Origin: Candidatus Cloacimonadota bacterium
GTDB taxonomy: Bacteria; Cloacimonadota; Cloacimonadia; Cloacimonadales; GCA-2742885
Direction: 5' to 3'
NCBI GenBank assembly: GCA_002742885.1
Contig: PDOO01000025.1
Location: 56,067 to 120,066 of the forward strand
DNA length: 64,000 nucleotides
Of the stretch, positions 33,572 through 43,095 are shown in pieces. A program made the position numbers and the translations under genes. The notes beneath the pieces are model-generated. The model searched no databases. It was not told the DNA's origin and saw nothing but the letters and a program-made list of their open reading frames with translations. Position 1 is the first letter of the stretch, and each line of letters starts with the position of its first letter.

Positions 33572-35926
33572 CTACAATCCTGCGTAATTCCAAATCTGAA
33601 TATTAACTTGATAAGAAACTCCGATAAAAGGAATTTCTACTGTTAGAGCACCCTGATTGCTGCCCGGAGGCGGATTGGCGGGAGGACATTCTTCTTCATA
33701 AAACAGAACCTTTAACTGAGTAATACCGTCTTCGTTAGTAATGACTCTGCTGGGAATATTAGGATCTACCATAAATTCCGGCTCAGGCATAATAAAGTCC
33801 CCCAGGGTGCCGTAGCCGACACAAATACAATCGTTCATGGGATTAGCCTGACCGTCCATCACTGTTGTATTGAGCAAAGAGACAGCAGGAACGGTGGGAG
33901 TTGCTCCGTTAAAGTCAATATGAAAAGGATCCGGTATAACAACCAGAGATACGTCATTCATAGGCAAGACAAGATCATCCAGAATAAATTCGACATTGTT
34001 CTCACCCTGACCGACAATAACTTTTATCGAGATTTCTTCGTTGGATTTTATGCCGTCATAAGTAATTGTCGTATAAGCTACTCCGGCTGTTGAATCACCG
34101 TCGGCATTAACGTTTCCGATAAAACCTGATCCGTAAATAGAAGCCCAATCAGGATTTCCGACAATTTCAAAGGCAACATCGGTTCCGTTGGGAACGGGAT
34201 TTGAGTACTGGTCGGTAACGGTTGCCGCCAATTCAAGCAACCAGAGACCTCCGCCGATATTTTCGCCTTCATTATAGCCGCCGATAGCGCAAGATACTGC
34301 ATCCGGTTTACCGGAGCGAATAATAATATCTGAATTAACAATTTTGATATCTTCGTTTTCAACCAAAGATATTTCAACTGTTACGGGACCGATTTGAGTT
34401 CCCGCATTTACGGAAATTTGAGCCTGACCGTTTGCGGAAGAAACAATGACTTCGGTTCCTTCATTATTAATTGAAGTTCCTTCAGGATAATTCAATAATT
34501 TAAATCTCAAGCTTTGACTTACCGTAACAAGATTATTCATCATGTCATAAATTTCAACCGTCAAAGCAGCGGAAGAGATTTGACCTGAACCTTCAACATA
34601 AATAACGCTGTTCTCTGATTCTTTAACCACCAAATAAGCCGGAGTATCGGATGTAACGTTAACAACCGTTGAAGCAAAAGCGGAATCTCCTACCGTAGCG
34701 CTTACTTCGGCAAATCCGGCTGCTGTTCCGGGTGAAAACTCAGCAGTACATTGTCCGTTTTCATCCGTAGTGGCAACAGGAGTAATTGAACCTATATTGG
34801 TTTCAAAATTAACGCTTGTTCCCGCACGCAATTTATTGTGATATAAATCTTCGACTGAGGCGCTTATAATTGAGCCTTCCGTATTTACCGGAACTTCCGC
34901 AGGATCAGATACGAGATAAATAAATCTGGCCATTCCGGGATAAATATCAATATTTCCGGAAGTGATTTTTCCGCCTACCGAAGCTTGAAGATGAGCCGTG
35001 CCGGCGGAATTGCCGGAATTGAACTTAACTCTTGCTATTCCGTTTGATGTTTTGGAAGAAACAGCTTGACCGAGTCCGTTGCCTTCTCCGTCCACAAATA
35101 TTCCCAAATCGGAAGTGAAAATAACATCTGTTCCGTCCGGAACATAATTTCCGGCATCATCAATTGCTACAGCGGAAACTTCAGTCATTTCAGTAACATT
35201 CAAGTTAGTTGAATTAATATTAAGGTTTAAATCCTGAATTTCGGGGGATTCTCTGATTTCAACGCCAACGGTATCGATAACATCATCGACAAAAGCCGTA
35301 ATCAACACATTCTGAGCCGGATCTCCGCTGTCCCAGAAAAGAGCGGATGCTACCCCGGTAGTGTCGGTTAAAGCTGAAACCTGAATGGTTCCGCCGGTTG
35401 TTTGGAATTTCACTTTTTTACCCGAAGCAGGGAAATTATCGCTGTCTCTGACAATTACTTTAATTGTCGAGAATGTTACATTATTGTCTGAGTAAATAAA
35501 TTCCGGAGAAGCTGTAATTTTATGGATAGAGTATCCTGTATTTTCCATTGTTTTTATTACTTTCTCAGCCTTTGAAGAACCGGCTGTAACCCTAACAATA
35601 ATATCTTCGCTGCTTCCGATATCATAAATATTTACTCTTGCTGAACCGCTCTGGTCAGTTAAAGGATTAACTTCCGAAGCGCGACCGTTGACAACAGAAA
35701 ACTTTACAGGCACGTCAGTTGCGTCAATTCCCGTTTTGGGATCTGTAACTTTTGCTGTGGCAACAACGTAAGTCTCGTCATTATTATCGGCTACAATTGA
35801 GGTTGAAGATAAAATAAGCGTAACCTCGTAAGACGGGACATCAATGGAACGTTTGTCGCAACCGGAAATTAATACTGAAAGCAGACCGATAACGGTTATT
35901 AAATAGATAAGTATTCGGTTTTTCAT
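33572..35926 (-). CDS. Large lipoprotein with repeated Big_1 (invasin/intimin-like) Ig domains
   Basis: A 784-residue lipoprotein (signal and lipobox LISGC). After it come at least five Ig-like repeats of ~95-110 residues. Each has the bacterial Ig-like group 1 pattern of a substitution loop (DVPVKFSVVNG, GKKVKFQTTGG, GTDVIFTSDLG, GTSVNFETNIG, GTDVAFEIVG) and a turn like TDENGQCTAEF or TDQSGSARVNI. The last region is Cys- and Pro-rich (CICVGYG, EECPPANPPP). It is encoded between the secretin and pilB, so it may be a secretin-associated or pilus-associated surface stalk (inference). In other phyla such domains occur in adhesins. Confidence 0.82.
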   Translation of the reverse strand: MKNRILIYLITVIGLLSVLISGCDKRSIDVPSYEVTLILSSTSIVADNNDETYVVATAKVTDPKTGIDATDVPVKFSVVNGRASEVNPLTDQSGSARVNIYDIGSSEDIIVRVTAGSSKAEKVIKTMENTGYSIHKITASPEFIYSDNNVTFSTIKVIVRDSDNFPASGKKVKFQTTGGTIQVSALTDTTGVASALFWDSGDPAQNVLITAFVDDVIDTVGVEIRESPEIQDLNLNINSTNLNVTEMTEVSAVAIDDAGNYVPDGTDVIFTSDLGIFVDGEGNGLGQAVSSKTSNGIARVKFNSGNSAGTAHLQASVGGKITSGNIDIYPGMARFIYLVSDPAEVPVNTEGSIISASVEDLYHNKLRAGTSVNFETNIGSITPVATTDENGQCTAEFSPGTAAGFAEVSATVGDSAFASTVVNVTSDTPAYLVVKESENSVIYVEGSGQISSAALTVEIYDMMNNLVTVSQSLRFKLLNYPEGTSINNEGTEVIVSSANGQAQISVNAGTQIGPVTVEISLVENEDIKIVNSDIIIRSGKPDAVSCAIGGYNEGENIGGGLWLLELAATVTDQYSNPVPNGTDVAFEIVGNPDWASIYGSGFIGNVNADGDSTAGVAYTTITYDGIKSNEEISIKVIVGQGENNVEFILDDLVLPMNDVSLVVIPDPFHIDFNGATPTVPAVSLLNTTVMDGQANPMNDCICVGYGTLGDFIMPEPEFMVDPNIPSRVITNEDGITQLKVLFYEEECPPANPPPGSNQGALTVEIPFIGVSYQVNIQIWNYAGL

Positions 35927-35937
35927 TTTTTCTCCGC

Positions 35938-37344
35938 TTACTCTTGTTCTTCCGTTTCAATCAAACGTCTTTCCATTCTTTCGTCAACTTTTGCTTTTAC
36001 GGTCATATCTTCAGCCGTAACAACACGAGGAGTAATTTCAATAATAAGATCAGTTTGATCAATCTGTTCAACTTTATGTTGGAAGAAACGTCCTATCCAA
36101 GGCAAATCTCCGAGGAAAGGAACTTTGTTTGTTGTTTCAAATGTTTTTGAGCTTAAAAGACCGCCTACGTTTACGGTAGTTCCGCTCGGAACGGTTACGG
36201 TTGAATTTAATTGGCGAGTTTTTTTGCGAGGCAAGTAGCCGTCAACAAGGTCGACGATGGAACTTACTTCAGGATAAATTTTTGCCGTAATTTGACCGTC
36301 TGCATTGATAGTAGGATTAACATTAAGTTTAATGCCGACTTCCGATTCGTTTACTTCGTATTCGTTATCTCTTACGCGAGCAACGTAAGGAATAACTTCT
36401 CCGATAAGTATGGATGCGTCTTCTCCGTTCATGGTTGTGATTCTTGTATCGGTAAGAATTTTTGCCGCATTATTGGACAATAACCAATCAACCGTAATGT
36501 CAAAAGCGTAAAGCTGACGACTGAATTTAAAAGCATCCTCAAAATCGGACATCTTTTGGAAGTATTGCTCTTCCGGAAGAGCCGCAAAATCATTTCTCTT
36601 TTTACCGTGAGGCAAAGCTCCCGTCGGATCGGAATAATCGTAAGGTAAACCTACTCCGTCGGCATTAACGGGATCTTCTGCCAAAATGGTGGTCAAATGA
36701 TTGAGACGAGACCAGTCTATACCCATTTTTTTGGCATCGGAGATATTTACTTCAATAAGTCTTGCGCGCAATTCTATTTGCTGAACCGGAACGTCGATCA
36801 TTTCAACTTTTTTGGAAATGTCGGCAAATGTTTCAGGGTTTGCGTTTACAAGCAAAGCATTAATGCCTTCGACCACCGAAACTTTACCCGAAAGGATTTT
36901 TAAAGCTGCGGCTGCTTTTTTTGCATCAATGTAATTAAGTTGAATAACGTAACTTCTTTCTCCGACTTCTTCATTAATTCTTTTTTTATCACCGACAATA
37001 AAAGTTTTTTCACCCATTACGCGATAAGATAAGCCGGCTGTTTTAACAACCAAACCGACAGCTTGTTCAAGCGGAATATCTTTCAAAGTAATGGAAATTC
37101 TTCTTTCATTGTCTTGTTTGTCTTTATTTTGAGATGATGATTGTTGATCAACAGCAAGAACAATATTGCAACCGCTGATCTTTGCCATGGTTTGCAAAAC
37201 ATTTGACAAAGACTCGTCTTGAGCATCGACACTGATTTTAGTGTTAATGATATCATCCGCCGGTTGGGCAAACAACAGCATTGAACCGAAAAGCGTCAGC
37301 ACAGCGGTCAATATAATCTTCCTGAAAGATAACGACGATAACAT
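35938..37344 (-). CDS. pilQ: Type IV pilus secretin PilQ
   Basis: A 468-residue secretin with a signal peptide ending LLFAQ. A short STN-like domain (ISLTLKDIPLEQAVGL-type sequence; actual ISITLKDIPLEQAVG) and one N-type domain (VIQLNYIDAKKAAAALK) come before the secretin core. The core has IEVNISDAKKMGIDW, RLIEVN, TVPSGTTVNVGGLLSS and VPFLGDLPWIGRFFQ, the standard signature. It is shorter than E. coli-type PilQ because AMIN domains are missing. The multimer forms the outer-membrane pore for the pilus. Twelve bases before the Ig-repeat gene. Confidence 0.94.
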   Translation of the reverse strand: MLSSLSFRKIILTAVLTLFGSMLLFAQPADDIINTKISVDAQDESLSNVLQTMAKISGCNIVLAVDQQSSSQNKDKQDNERRISITLKDIPLEQAVGLVVKTAGLSYRVMGEKTFIVGDKKRINEEVGERSYVIQLNYIDAKKAAAALKILSGKVSVVEGINALLVNANPETFADISKKVEMIDVPVQQIELRARLIEVNISDAKKMGIDWSRLNHLTTILAEDPVNADGVGLPYDYSDPTGALPHGKKRNDFAALPEEQYFQKMSDFEDAFKFSRQLYAFDITVDWLLSNNAAKILTDTRITTMNGEDASILIGEVIPYVARVRDNEYEVNESEVGIKLNVNPTINADGQITAKIYPEVSSIVDLVDGYLPRKKTRQLNSTVTVPSGTTVNVGGLLSSKTFETTNKVPFLGDLPWIGRFFQHKVEQIDQTDLIIEITPRVVTAEDMTVKAKVDERMERRLIETEEQE

Positions 37345-37362
37345 ATTGACTCCTTTTAGATT

Positions 37363-37899
37363 TTACCAGTTATATGATTTTGCATTTTTGTTCTCCGAAA
37401 TAGCGGCGGGTTTTTCGGGTATGGGAGCCAGTTTAAGGATTCCCTTGCGTCCGCTTACCGTATAAGTAAGCTGTCCGTCGATAATTTCGGTAATGGTACG
37501 ATTTTCTATTTTGTCTCCGACTTTATAAACGTTGCTTTTGCCTTTATATTCTATGGTTGCCCATTGTGAATCATCGGCAATAAACGTAGCCGCAAGTCTC
37601 ATAATAGAATTAACTTTCGCCTGCCATTCTTTTTCCAAATCGACCTTTGTTTTAACAATAAGATTTTGTTCCAACGGGTCTTTTTTCACCAAAAATACAA
37701 ACGACTGACGATCACTGATGGATGTTTCGATCTGTTTAATTTGTTGAAGCAGTTCTTCGCTCAATGCCATCTTACTGTATTTAGACTGCATCGGTATCTT
37801 GTTTTCTCTTGAAAACGCTCTGTAATTAACTGCTCCGAGTATAATAGCCGCCAGCACAACGACAACCCAAAACAAGTCTTTCACATGTCTGTGTTCCAT
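37363..37899 (-). CDS. PilP/GspC-like pilus assembly protein
   Basis: A 178-residue protein with one N-terminal membrane helix (residues ~8-28) and a periplasmic part. Its C-terminal ~60 residues (ATIEYKGKSNVYKVGDKIEN and LTYTVSGRKGILKL) match the beta-rich homology region of GspC/PilP that contacts the secretin. It is not an obvious lipoprotein, unlike classic PilP. Position directly between PilO-like and PilQ genes supports the call. Its start overlaps the PilO stop by one base. Confidence 0.75.
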   Translation of the reverse strand: MEHRHVKDLFWVVVVLAAIILGAVNYRAFSRENKIPMQSKYSKMALSEELLQQIKQIETSISDRQSFVFLVKKDPLEQNLIVKTKVDLEKEWQAKVNSIMRLAATFIADDSQWATIEYKGKSNVYKVGDKIENRTITEIIDGQLTYTVSGRKGILKLAPIPEKPAAISENKNAKSYNW

Positions 37900-38462
37900 T
37901 ATGCCTCCTTCTTGATTTTTGCAGAAATCAATTCCAGAATAACACGATAAACGGTTTCGTCGGAGTTTTCCGATACGATTTCGTTATTTATGCTTGCCGG
38001 TCTTACATCCAAGGTTTTAACCTTTAATATATGATCCAAACTTTCCAATCTTGATAAGAATAAACCGAGTTGCACGTAAGTTGCCTGCAATTCCAAATTA
38101 TATTGTTCTTCCAACAAGGTTCTGTTGCTGTTGGTGAAGGTTTCTTTCGGAATAACTCCGGCAACGGCAATATGGTATTCATCAGCAATTTGCGCTAAAT
38201 GTTCCACAAAATCATTTACTTCTTCGGCAGAGAAATGTTCTTCATTCGTGATACTGTTTTTTATCACTTTAGAAACCTGCTGAAGCTGGTTATTCAATAC
38301 TTTCGCGCTATTAAGCATTTCCTGTTGCGTTTTAATTTTTTTGTCTATCCTCTTAATCTGTCTTATTCTTTTCTTGGTAAGGGTTCCTCCCCAGGAAATC
38401 AAGACTGCGGTCAGCAAAATCGAGAACAGTATTAAAAGAGTGTATTTCTGTTTTAATTCCAT
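37899..38462 (-). CDS. pilO: Type IV pilus alignment protein PilO
   Basis: A 187-residue bitopic protein: membrane helix at residues ~9-25 (LLILFSILLTAVLISWGG), a basic coiled-coil stretch, and a ferredoxin-like periplasmic domain (YNLELQATYVQLGLFLSRLESLDH). This is the classic PilO pattern. It pairs with PilN to link the PilM ring to the secretin. Three bases separate it from the PilN stop. Confidence 0.82.
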   Translation of the reverse strand: MELKQKYTLLILFSILLTAVLISWGGTLTKKRIRQIKRIDKKIKTQQEMLNSAKVLNNQLQQVSKVIKNSITNEEHFSAEEVNDFVEHLAQIADEYHIAVAGVIPKETFTNSNRTLLEEQYNLELQATYVQLGLFLSRLESLDHILKVKTLDVRPASINNEIVSENSDETVYRVILELISAKIKKEA

Positions 38463-38464
38463 TC

Positions 38465-39055
38465 TTAGCCCCTTACTCTTTTACCTGATTTCGGAGATAC
38501 ACAATCAATCTGGAATCGCATAATATCCGTATCTTTTTCTTTATCGCGACTTGATTTGACAAATATAATTTCAGGGAAATCAGAATTGATTTGTTCGTTT
38601 TTCATCAGATCCTGAATAAATCCGTTAATAAGATCAAATTCCTTTTGGTCTTTGCGAATTTCCGTAATTCCGTAAAGACTTAATATCCCGTTTTTAAAAG
38701 CAAATCTGGTAATTGCTATTTTATCGTTTGTCTGCTCGGAAAGAGCAACAAGTTTTTTAGCCCAGAAGATACGTTCATTTGATGTTTTTGCCAATCTTTC
38801 CAAATCATCGGTTGAAAGATATTCGCCGCTTGCTTTATACTGTTGAATTTCTTTCTTGATTTTAGCGGAAAGTTTTTTACGGGAATGAATTTTTTTCTCT
38901 AATAAATTGACTCTTACAAATAAGAGAGCGGAAGCAATTAAAATAACAACAAATGCCGTTATGCAGGCGCTTATAAATTGTTTTTGCTCCTCTTCTTTTT
39001 GTTTTTGCAATTCACCGAATTTATTAAGATTGATTTTGAAGAAAAATTGATTCAT
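38465..39055 (-). CDS. pilN: Type IV pilus alignment protein PilN
   Basis: A 196-residue bitopic protein. A cytoplasmic N-terminus FFFKINLNKFGE (in place of the usual INLLP PilM-binding motif) precedes a membrane helix (~28-48) and a periplasmic coiled coil plus ferredoxin-like domain. The NLN motif near the start is the PilM contact site in this family. Order pilM-pilN-pilO is conserved. Confidence 0.82.
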   Translation of the reverse strand: MNQFFFKINLNKFGELQKQKEEEQKQFISACITAFVVILIASALLFVRVNLLEKKIHSRKKLSAKIKKEIQQYKASGEYLSTDDLERLAKTSNERIFWAKKLVALSEQTNDKIAITRFAFKNGILSLYGITEIRKDQKEFDLINGFIQDLMKNEQINSDFPEIIFVKSSRDKEKDTDIMRFQIDCVSPKSGKRVRG

Positions 39056-39064
39056 AACGCCTCC

Positions 39065-40135
39065 CTATTCCGGTCTCATCGCCAAACCCAGAGCCAAAGC
39101 AATTTGAGGATCATGTTTGTCCTTAAATTTTTCAGGCATCTCTATGTTTGTAAACGGGTTATAAATTTCAGTCGGAATATTGAGCTGTTCCTGAATATAT
39201 TCCGGAAGTCCTTTCAGTTTGGCAGATCCTCCGGTTAACAGTATTTTTCGAAAATCACTGTTGCCTGCTTCTTTTACGTAAAATCTCAAAGAGCGTTTTA
39301 CTTCTAAAGCGATCTGTTCCTGAGTTGTTTTTTCCGAAATATCCAAAAGCGATAAATTTGCTCCTTCGGCAGTATCTTTCTTTTCGATAATGCCGTTTTC
39401 ATGCTTATATTTATCAGCTTCTTCAAATCCGATATCTTGTTTTTTCATAATATCCTTGGTGAAGTGATAACCTCCCCAATTAATATCACGCGAGAAAAAT
39501 TTTGCTTTCGCTCCGTAAATAACCATATTCGTTCTGTGCGCTCCGATGTTAAGAATAACAAAAACACCGTCTTCCGTGTAACTGTTCAGGGCAAAACAAT
39601 TGGCAACCGCCAAAGGCTCCACATCGACAATCCCCGGCAATAAGCCCGCAGCCGTTAATATATTGGAATGATCTTCAAGCATAGATTTGGTGCTGGCAGC
39701 CAGAAGAACATTCATGTTATTCGTCTTTTCTTCAACGGATAAAACCTGATAATCAAGCAACATGTCGCCGCCCGAAATAGCCAAATGCTTTTTAGCTTCA
39801 AAGAATAAAGCTGATTCAAGCTCATCATCCGGAAGGAATATGGTTTTTATTTGTTTAATGCTGATGTCGTCTCCTCCGATGCAACTTACAAGATGTTTTA
39901 CTTTCTTGGGGTTGATTTTAAGAGCTTTCAGCATTTCGGCAAGAACCGGAGCAAAACGATCTTTTCTTAAATCACTCGGGATATACTCCACTCCGGAAGG
40001 AATGGTGGGACGAATCTCATAGTTCAAAAGCTTAAATCCTTCGTGAAGTCTTTTCAAATGGACAAGCTTAATACTGTGAGTTCCTATATCCAGACCGATT
40101 GATTCTTTGAACTTTTTCGGTTTCTTTTTTGCCAT
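39065..40135 (-). CDS. pilM: Type IV pilus assembly actin-like ATPase PilM
   Basis: A 356-residue FtsA/PilM-type actin-like protein: phosphate-1 motif SIGLDIGTHSIKLVHL, the connecting HLVSCIGGDDISIKQI, phosphate-2 ILNIGAHRTNMVIYG and adenosine motif ILLTGGSAKLKGLPEYI. It forms a cytoplasmic ring that binds PilN and aligns the machine. It follows the DUF4900-like gene after a 33-base gap and is the first of the M-N-O-P-Q set. Confidence 0.93.
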   Translation of the reverse strand: MAKKKPKKFKESIGLDIGTHSIKLVHLKRLHEGFKLLNYEIRPTIPSGVEYIPSDLRKDRFAPVLAEMLKALKINPKKVKHLVSCIGGDDISIKQIKTIFLPDDELESALFFEAKKHLAISGGDMLLDYQVLSVEEKTNNMNVLLAASTKSMLEDHSNILTAAGLLPGIVDVEPLAVANCFALNSYTEDGVFVILNIGAHRTNMVIYGAKAKFFSRDINWGGYHFTKDIMKKQDIGFEEADKYKHENGIIEKKDTAEGANLSLLDISEKTTQEQIALEVKRSLRFYVKEAGNSDFRKILLTGGSAKLKGLPEYIQEQLNIPTEIYNPFTNIEMPEKFKDKHDPQIALALGLAMRPE

Positions 40136-40168
40136 AATACCTCATTTATTTAAAAAATGAATAATTTA

Positions 40169-42052
40169 CTAAAAATTAATTGGAGTAACCTTAAACCTTA
40201 ACGAAACTCTTTCTCTGGGGCTTTCTCCGGAAGTTACGTGAACCTCGGGGAAATCGGGAGGCGGAGTTCTCATAAATCTGTAATCATAATGATAATCTTT
40301 ATCATACCCCGAAGGACTGTGTTCCGGTCCGTACTTTGGAACGTTTTCACCCCAGAGCCAATCTCCGCCGTCGGTATGGTTCGCGGGATCATGTCCTGAT
40401 CTGTGAACAAAACCGCGTCTTGTCTGAGCAACGGAACCGAACAGCCTGATGGCTCCCCTTTCTCCGACAACGCCTATTTCGGGCCAAACCGGATTATACC
40501 ACGGATAGTCCGGAGGCGACATAGTTCCTATTACATTATAATTTTGGGTCGACCAGCCGTTACCCCACGGAAACTGATTTAAATGTAAATCAGGGAAGTG
40601 GGTTAATCTGTTATGCAACAGAGAGTCCCCGTTTATTGTTATTTGCACTATCGGCGTAGAGGGATGAGGATGTTGATATTCGAAAGAGAAAATACCTTCT
40701 TTTATCGGATCTTCATCTTTAGCTAAAGCGGCAAGAGCTGCGTAGATATAAATGTCATTGCAATTCCCGTCATTGATTTGGATCGGATTTCCCGGTGTCC
40801 AATCTCCGAAAAGATCAAGGCATTTATATTTTATGTAAATACGTTTTTCCGAAACAAGACCGAGAAAATCTCGAGTGTTTGCCGTACCCGTATAGTCTCC
40901 GTTTTCATCAACTCCGTCGGCAGATTCGCCTTTTTCCGTTCCGGCATAATAAATATCGTCCGTCAGGTACAAAGTATCGGCGCAACCCCAAGTAATGCTT
41001 CCTCTCACCCTTCCTTCAAAAAACAATTTGTTTTCCACGAAATAAGAGTGTCCGCTGGTCAAGTCTCCGCTTCCGAGATCCAATAACAAAGTATCAATCG
41101 GGATACGCATATTGTTTAATCCGATTGAATCGCCCAGTTCATTTGAATAAGGCGGAAAGCCCGGGAATTGACGAACTATCATGGTGTCAGGTTCCCAAAC
41201 GACTTTTATTGCTTTGGCAACATATCCTCCGTCATTCATTTGAACATGAATATAATCAACATCGTTTAAACCGGAAAACAGTTCAGTACCGTTTTTTCTA
41301 ATGGAAGACATTTCCGGGTTCCAATTGATCACTCCGGCATTCTCTGTTAAACCGTCCGTGAAAATATCATCAATATTTCCCCCTGAACTTTCCCATTGTA
41401 CTTCTCCGGCAGTCGAAACATGATCGTGGAATAGCGGCCAGCCGTTATTGGAACCGCCGCCGCCGTTCATAATCCAAATATCTGAATTGCTGTGAACCCT
41501 TCCGAATATCTCGTCTCTTCCCCAGAATTTAACTTTGGCTGCATCCGGACCTTCTGCGGCATTTTCCGACTCATCGGTATTGGTTAAATACATATAGCCG
41601 GCGAAAGTCTCCTTTCTGTCTCCTTGCTCAGCATAGAGTTGAAGGTGAGATCTGTTATGGCTGTGATAGGAAACGGAATTGATCTTTTTGTTAAAACATC
41701 TGACATTGGTTTTAATCTTTATAATGTTAGCAGCCGTATAATTAGTAGATTCAAGATTTTTCGACAGTTTGGTTCTCATTATGTACGAACGTTTGATAAA
41801 ACCATGATCCAACTCGTATCGGGCATCGGGCAAAACGTACATATTAAAATCCGATAACCTTCCGGAAACAGCGCTTCCGAAACGGAGTTGACCCCGAGCG
41901 GAATGTATTTCCTGAGTCAAAATCAAATCATTAATGAAATCTTGACCGACGGAAAAAGCCCGACTTGCCATCGTAAGTCCGGCAACGGCGGCAATCAACG
42001 CGATAACCATAGACACGACAATACTGCCGTACTGATTTTTTAACCAATTCAT
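40169..42052 (-). CDS. DUF4900-like protein of the pilus operon
   Basis: A 627-residue protein with one N-terminal hydrophobic helix (SIVVSMVIALIAAVAGLTMA). It has no FTLIE motif, resembling the minor pilin/PilX-like entry. The large exterior domain contains KFWGRDEIFGRVHSNSDIWI, a block typical of the DUF4900 family, and later IYIYAALAALAKDEDP and GVVGERGAIRLFGSVAQTRRG. Such proteins occur in pilus or secretion operons of several anaerobic phyla, with unknown function. Strong GGAGG ribosome site. It sits between two pseudopilins and pilM, so it is probably a tip or minor-pilin complex component. Confidence 0.75.
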   Translation of the reverse strand: MNWLKNQYGSIVVSMVIALIAAVAGLTMASRAFSVGQDFINDLILTQEIHSARGQLRFGSAVSGRLSDFNMYVLPDARYELDHGFIKRSYIMRTKLSKNLESTNYTAANIIKIKTNVRCFNKKINSVSYHSHNRSHLQLYAEQGDRKETFAGYMYLTNTDESENAAEGPDAAKVKFWGRDEIFGRVHSNSDIWIMNGGGGSNNGWPLFHDHVSTAGEVQWESSGGNIDDIFTDGLTENAGVINWNPEMSSIRKNGTELFSGLNDVDYIHVQMNDGGYVAKAIKVVWEPDTMIVRQFPGFPPYSNELGDSIGLNNMRIPIDTLLLDLGSGDLTSGHSYFVENKLFFEGRVRGSITWGCADTLYLTDDIYYAGTEKGESADGVDENGDYTGTANTRDFLGLVSEKRIYIKYKCLDLFGDWTPGNPIQINDGNCNDIYIYAALAALAKDEDPIKEGIFSFEYQHPHPSTPIVQITINGDSLLHNRLTHFPDLHLNQFPWGNGWSTQNYNVIGTMSPPDYPWYNPVWPEIGVVGERGAIRLFGSVAQTRRGFVHRSGHDPANHTDGGDWLWGENVPKYGPEHSPSGYDKDYHYDYRFMRTPPPDFPEVHVTSGESPRERVSLRFKVTPINF

Positions 42053-42060
42053 AATTCCTC

Positions 42061-42675
42061 CTACCCGCCTATGCTTATCCCCGTTTTATACGTTACGGTT
42101 CGGGGCGGAGTTTTTTTATTTTCGGTTTCGATCTTTGCTTCAAGGGTCAAATAAACGAATGCTTTGGAATTTATCGTTTCATTGGAGTTTTTGTGCAAAT
42201 ACTTGAATTCTAATTTTGTTACTTCTATGCCTTCATCTGCGACTTTAGGGAAAAGCACTCCTGTTTTTACTTGGGTACCGTAGTAGTATTGATACTTCAC
42301 AACATTGTCGTCAAAATAAAATTTGACTCTGTCATTAGTAGGAACTCCGGTATCGCTGCCCATAAAACAGGTGATTTCATTTGAAGGTATCGGATTGCCC
42401 GGAGAAGTATAGCCTAATTGAACTTCAGCTGATCCGGCAATTCCGTAAAATTCGTAATTGCCGTTTTGCCCCACGACAACTCCTCGTTTCATTTGATTTA
42501 CGGCAATATATGCCTGCTCCTGCAAAGAGGAATATTTTTCAATTTCATCAAATTTTGCAATAAAATGCCCGATCGCCCAAAAAGCAAAAAAAGCAAGAAT
42601 GCCGAGAACAATCACGACTGAAATAACCTCAATAAGAGTAAAACCTTTGACATTGCCTAAGTTAGATTTCATCAT
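42061..42675 (-). CDS. Type IV pseudopilin (minor pilin)
   Basis: A 204-residue prepilin. The class III signal ends with KG, and cleavage leaves FTLIEVISVVIVLGILAFFAFWA, with Glu at +5. The soluble part is beta-rich, with no obvious disulphide pair. Its ATG overlaps the end of the preceding pseudopilin gene by four bases. Likely part of the initiating minor-pilin complex with the next gene and the DUF4900-like protein. Confidence 0.85.
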   Translation of the reverse strand: MMKSNLGNVKGFTLIEVISVVIVLGILAFFAFWAIGHFIAKFDEIEKYSSLQEQAYIAVNQMKRGVVVGQNGNYEFYGIAGSAEVQLGYTSPGNPIPSNEITCFMGSDTGVPTNDRVKFYFDDNVVKYQYYYGTQVKTGVLFPKVADEGIEVTKLEFKYLHKNSNETINSKAFVYLTLEAKIETENKKTPPRTVTYKTGISIGG

Positions 42676-43085
42676 AAAATTTTCTCCATCAAAGTAATTC
42701 TCATTCGTTTATTGTCATTAGCATCTTCTTCCCATAAAACATTTACTTTTACGACCAAAACATCAATGGCAAAGCCTGTACTCATGTCGTTAATTATTCT
42801 CATATCAAAAGATATTCTTCCCGTAACATCCTCGGAAAGTTTAATGTCTTCCGTATAGAGTCCGTACTTTGCTTGTAATTGCATAAGTGTCAGGTAGTTA
42901 CTTTCATAGACGATTCTATCCAGCCATCCGGAAGCCTGCAAGGTCGCAGATCTGTTGTGATAGGCAATGCGAGCAGAGGACTCGGCATATATCATGCCGA
43001 TATAAACACCGGTAATCGCAATACCGATAATCAACACTGAAATCAAAACTTCAATAAGAGTAAATCCCGACTTATTTTTTAACAT
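42672..43085 (-). CDS. Type IV pseudopilin (minor pilin)
   Basis: The ATG at 43085 is chosen because it gives a normal prepilin start (LKNKSGFTLIEVLISVLII) and has AGGA upstream. Codons further upstream overlap the pilT end and give an unlikely leader. The 137-residue product has the GFTLIE cleavage site with Glu at +5 and a short soluble domain (FDMRIINDMSTGFAIDVLVV). Four-base overlap with the next pseudopilin gene. Probably the GspI/PilV-like member of the minor-pilin complex. Confidence 0.83.
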   Translation of the reverse strand: MLKNKSGFTLIEVLISVLIIGIAITGVYIGMIYAESSARIAYHNRSATLQASGWLDRIVYESNYLTLMQLQAKYGLYTEDIKLSEDVTGRISFDMRIINDMSTGFAIDVLVVKVNVLWEEDANDNKRMRITLMEKIL

Positions 43086-43095
43086 AGTAAATTTC

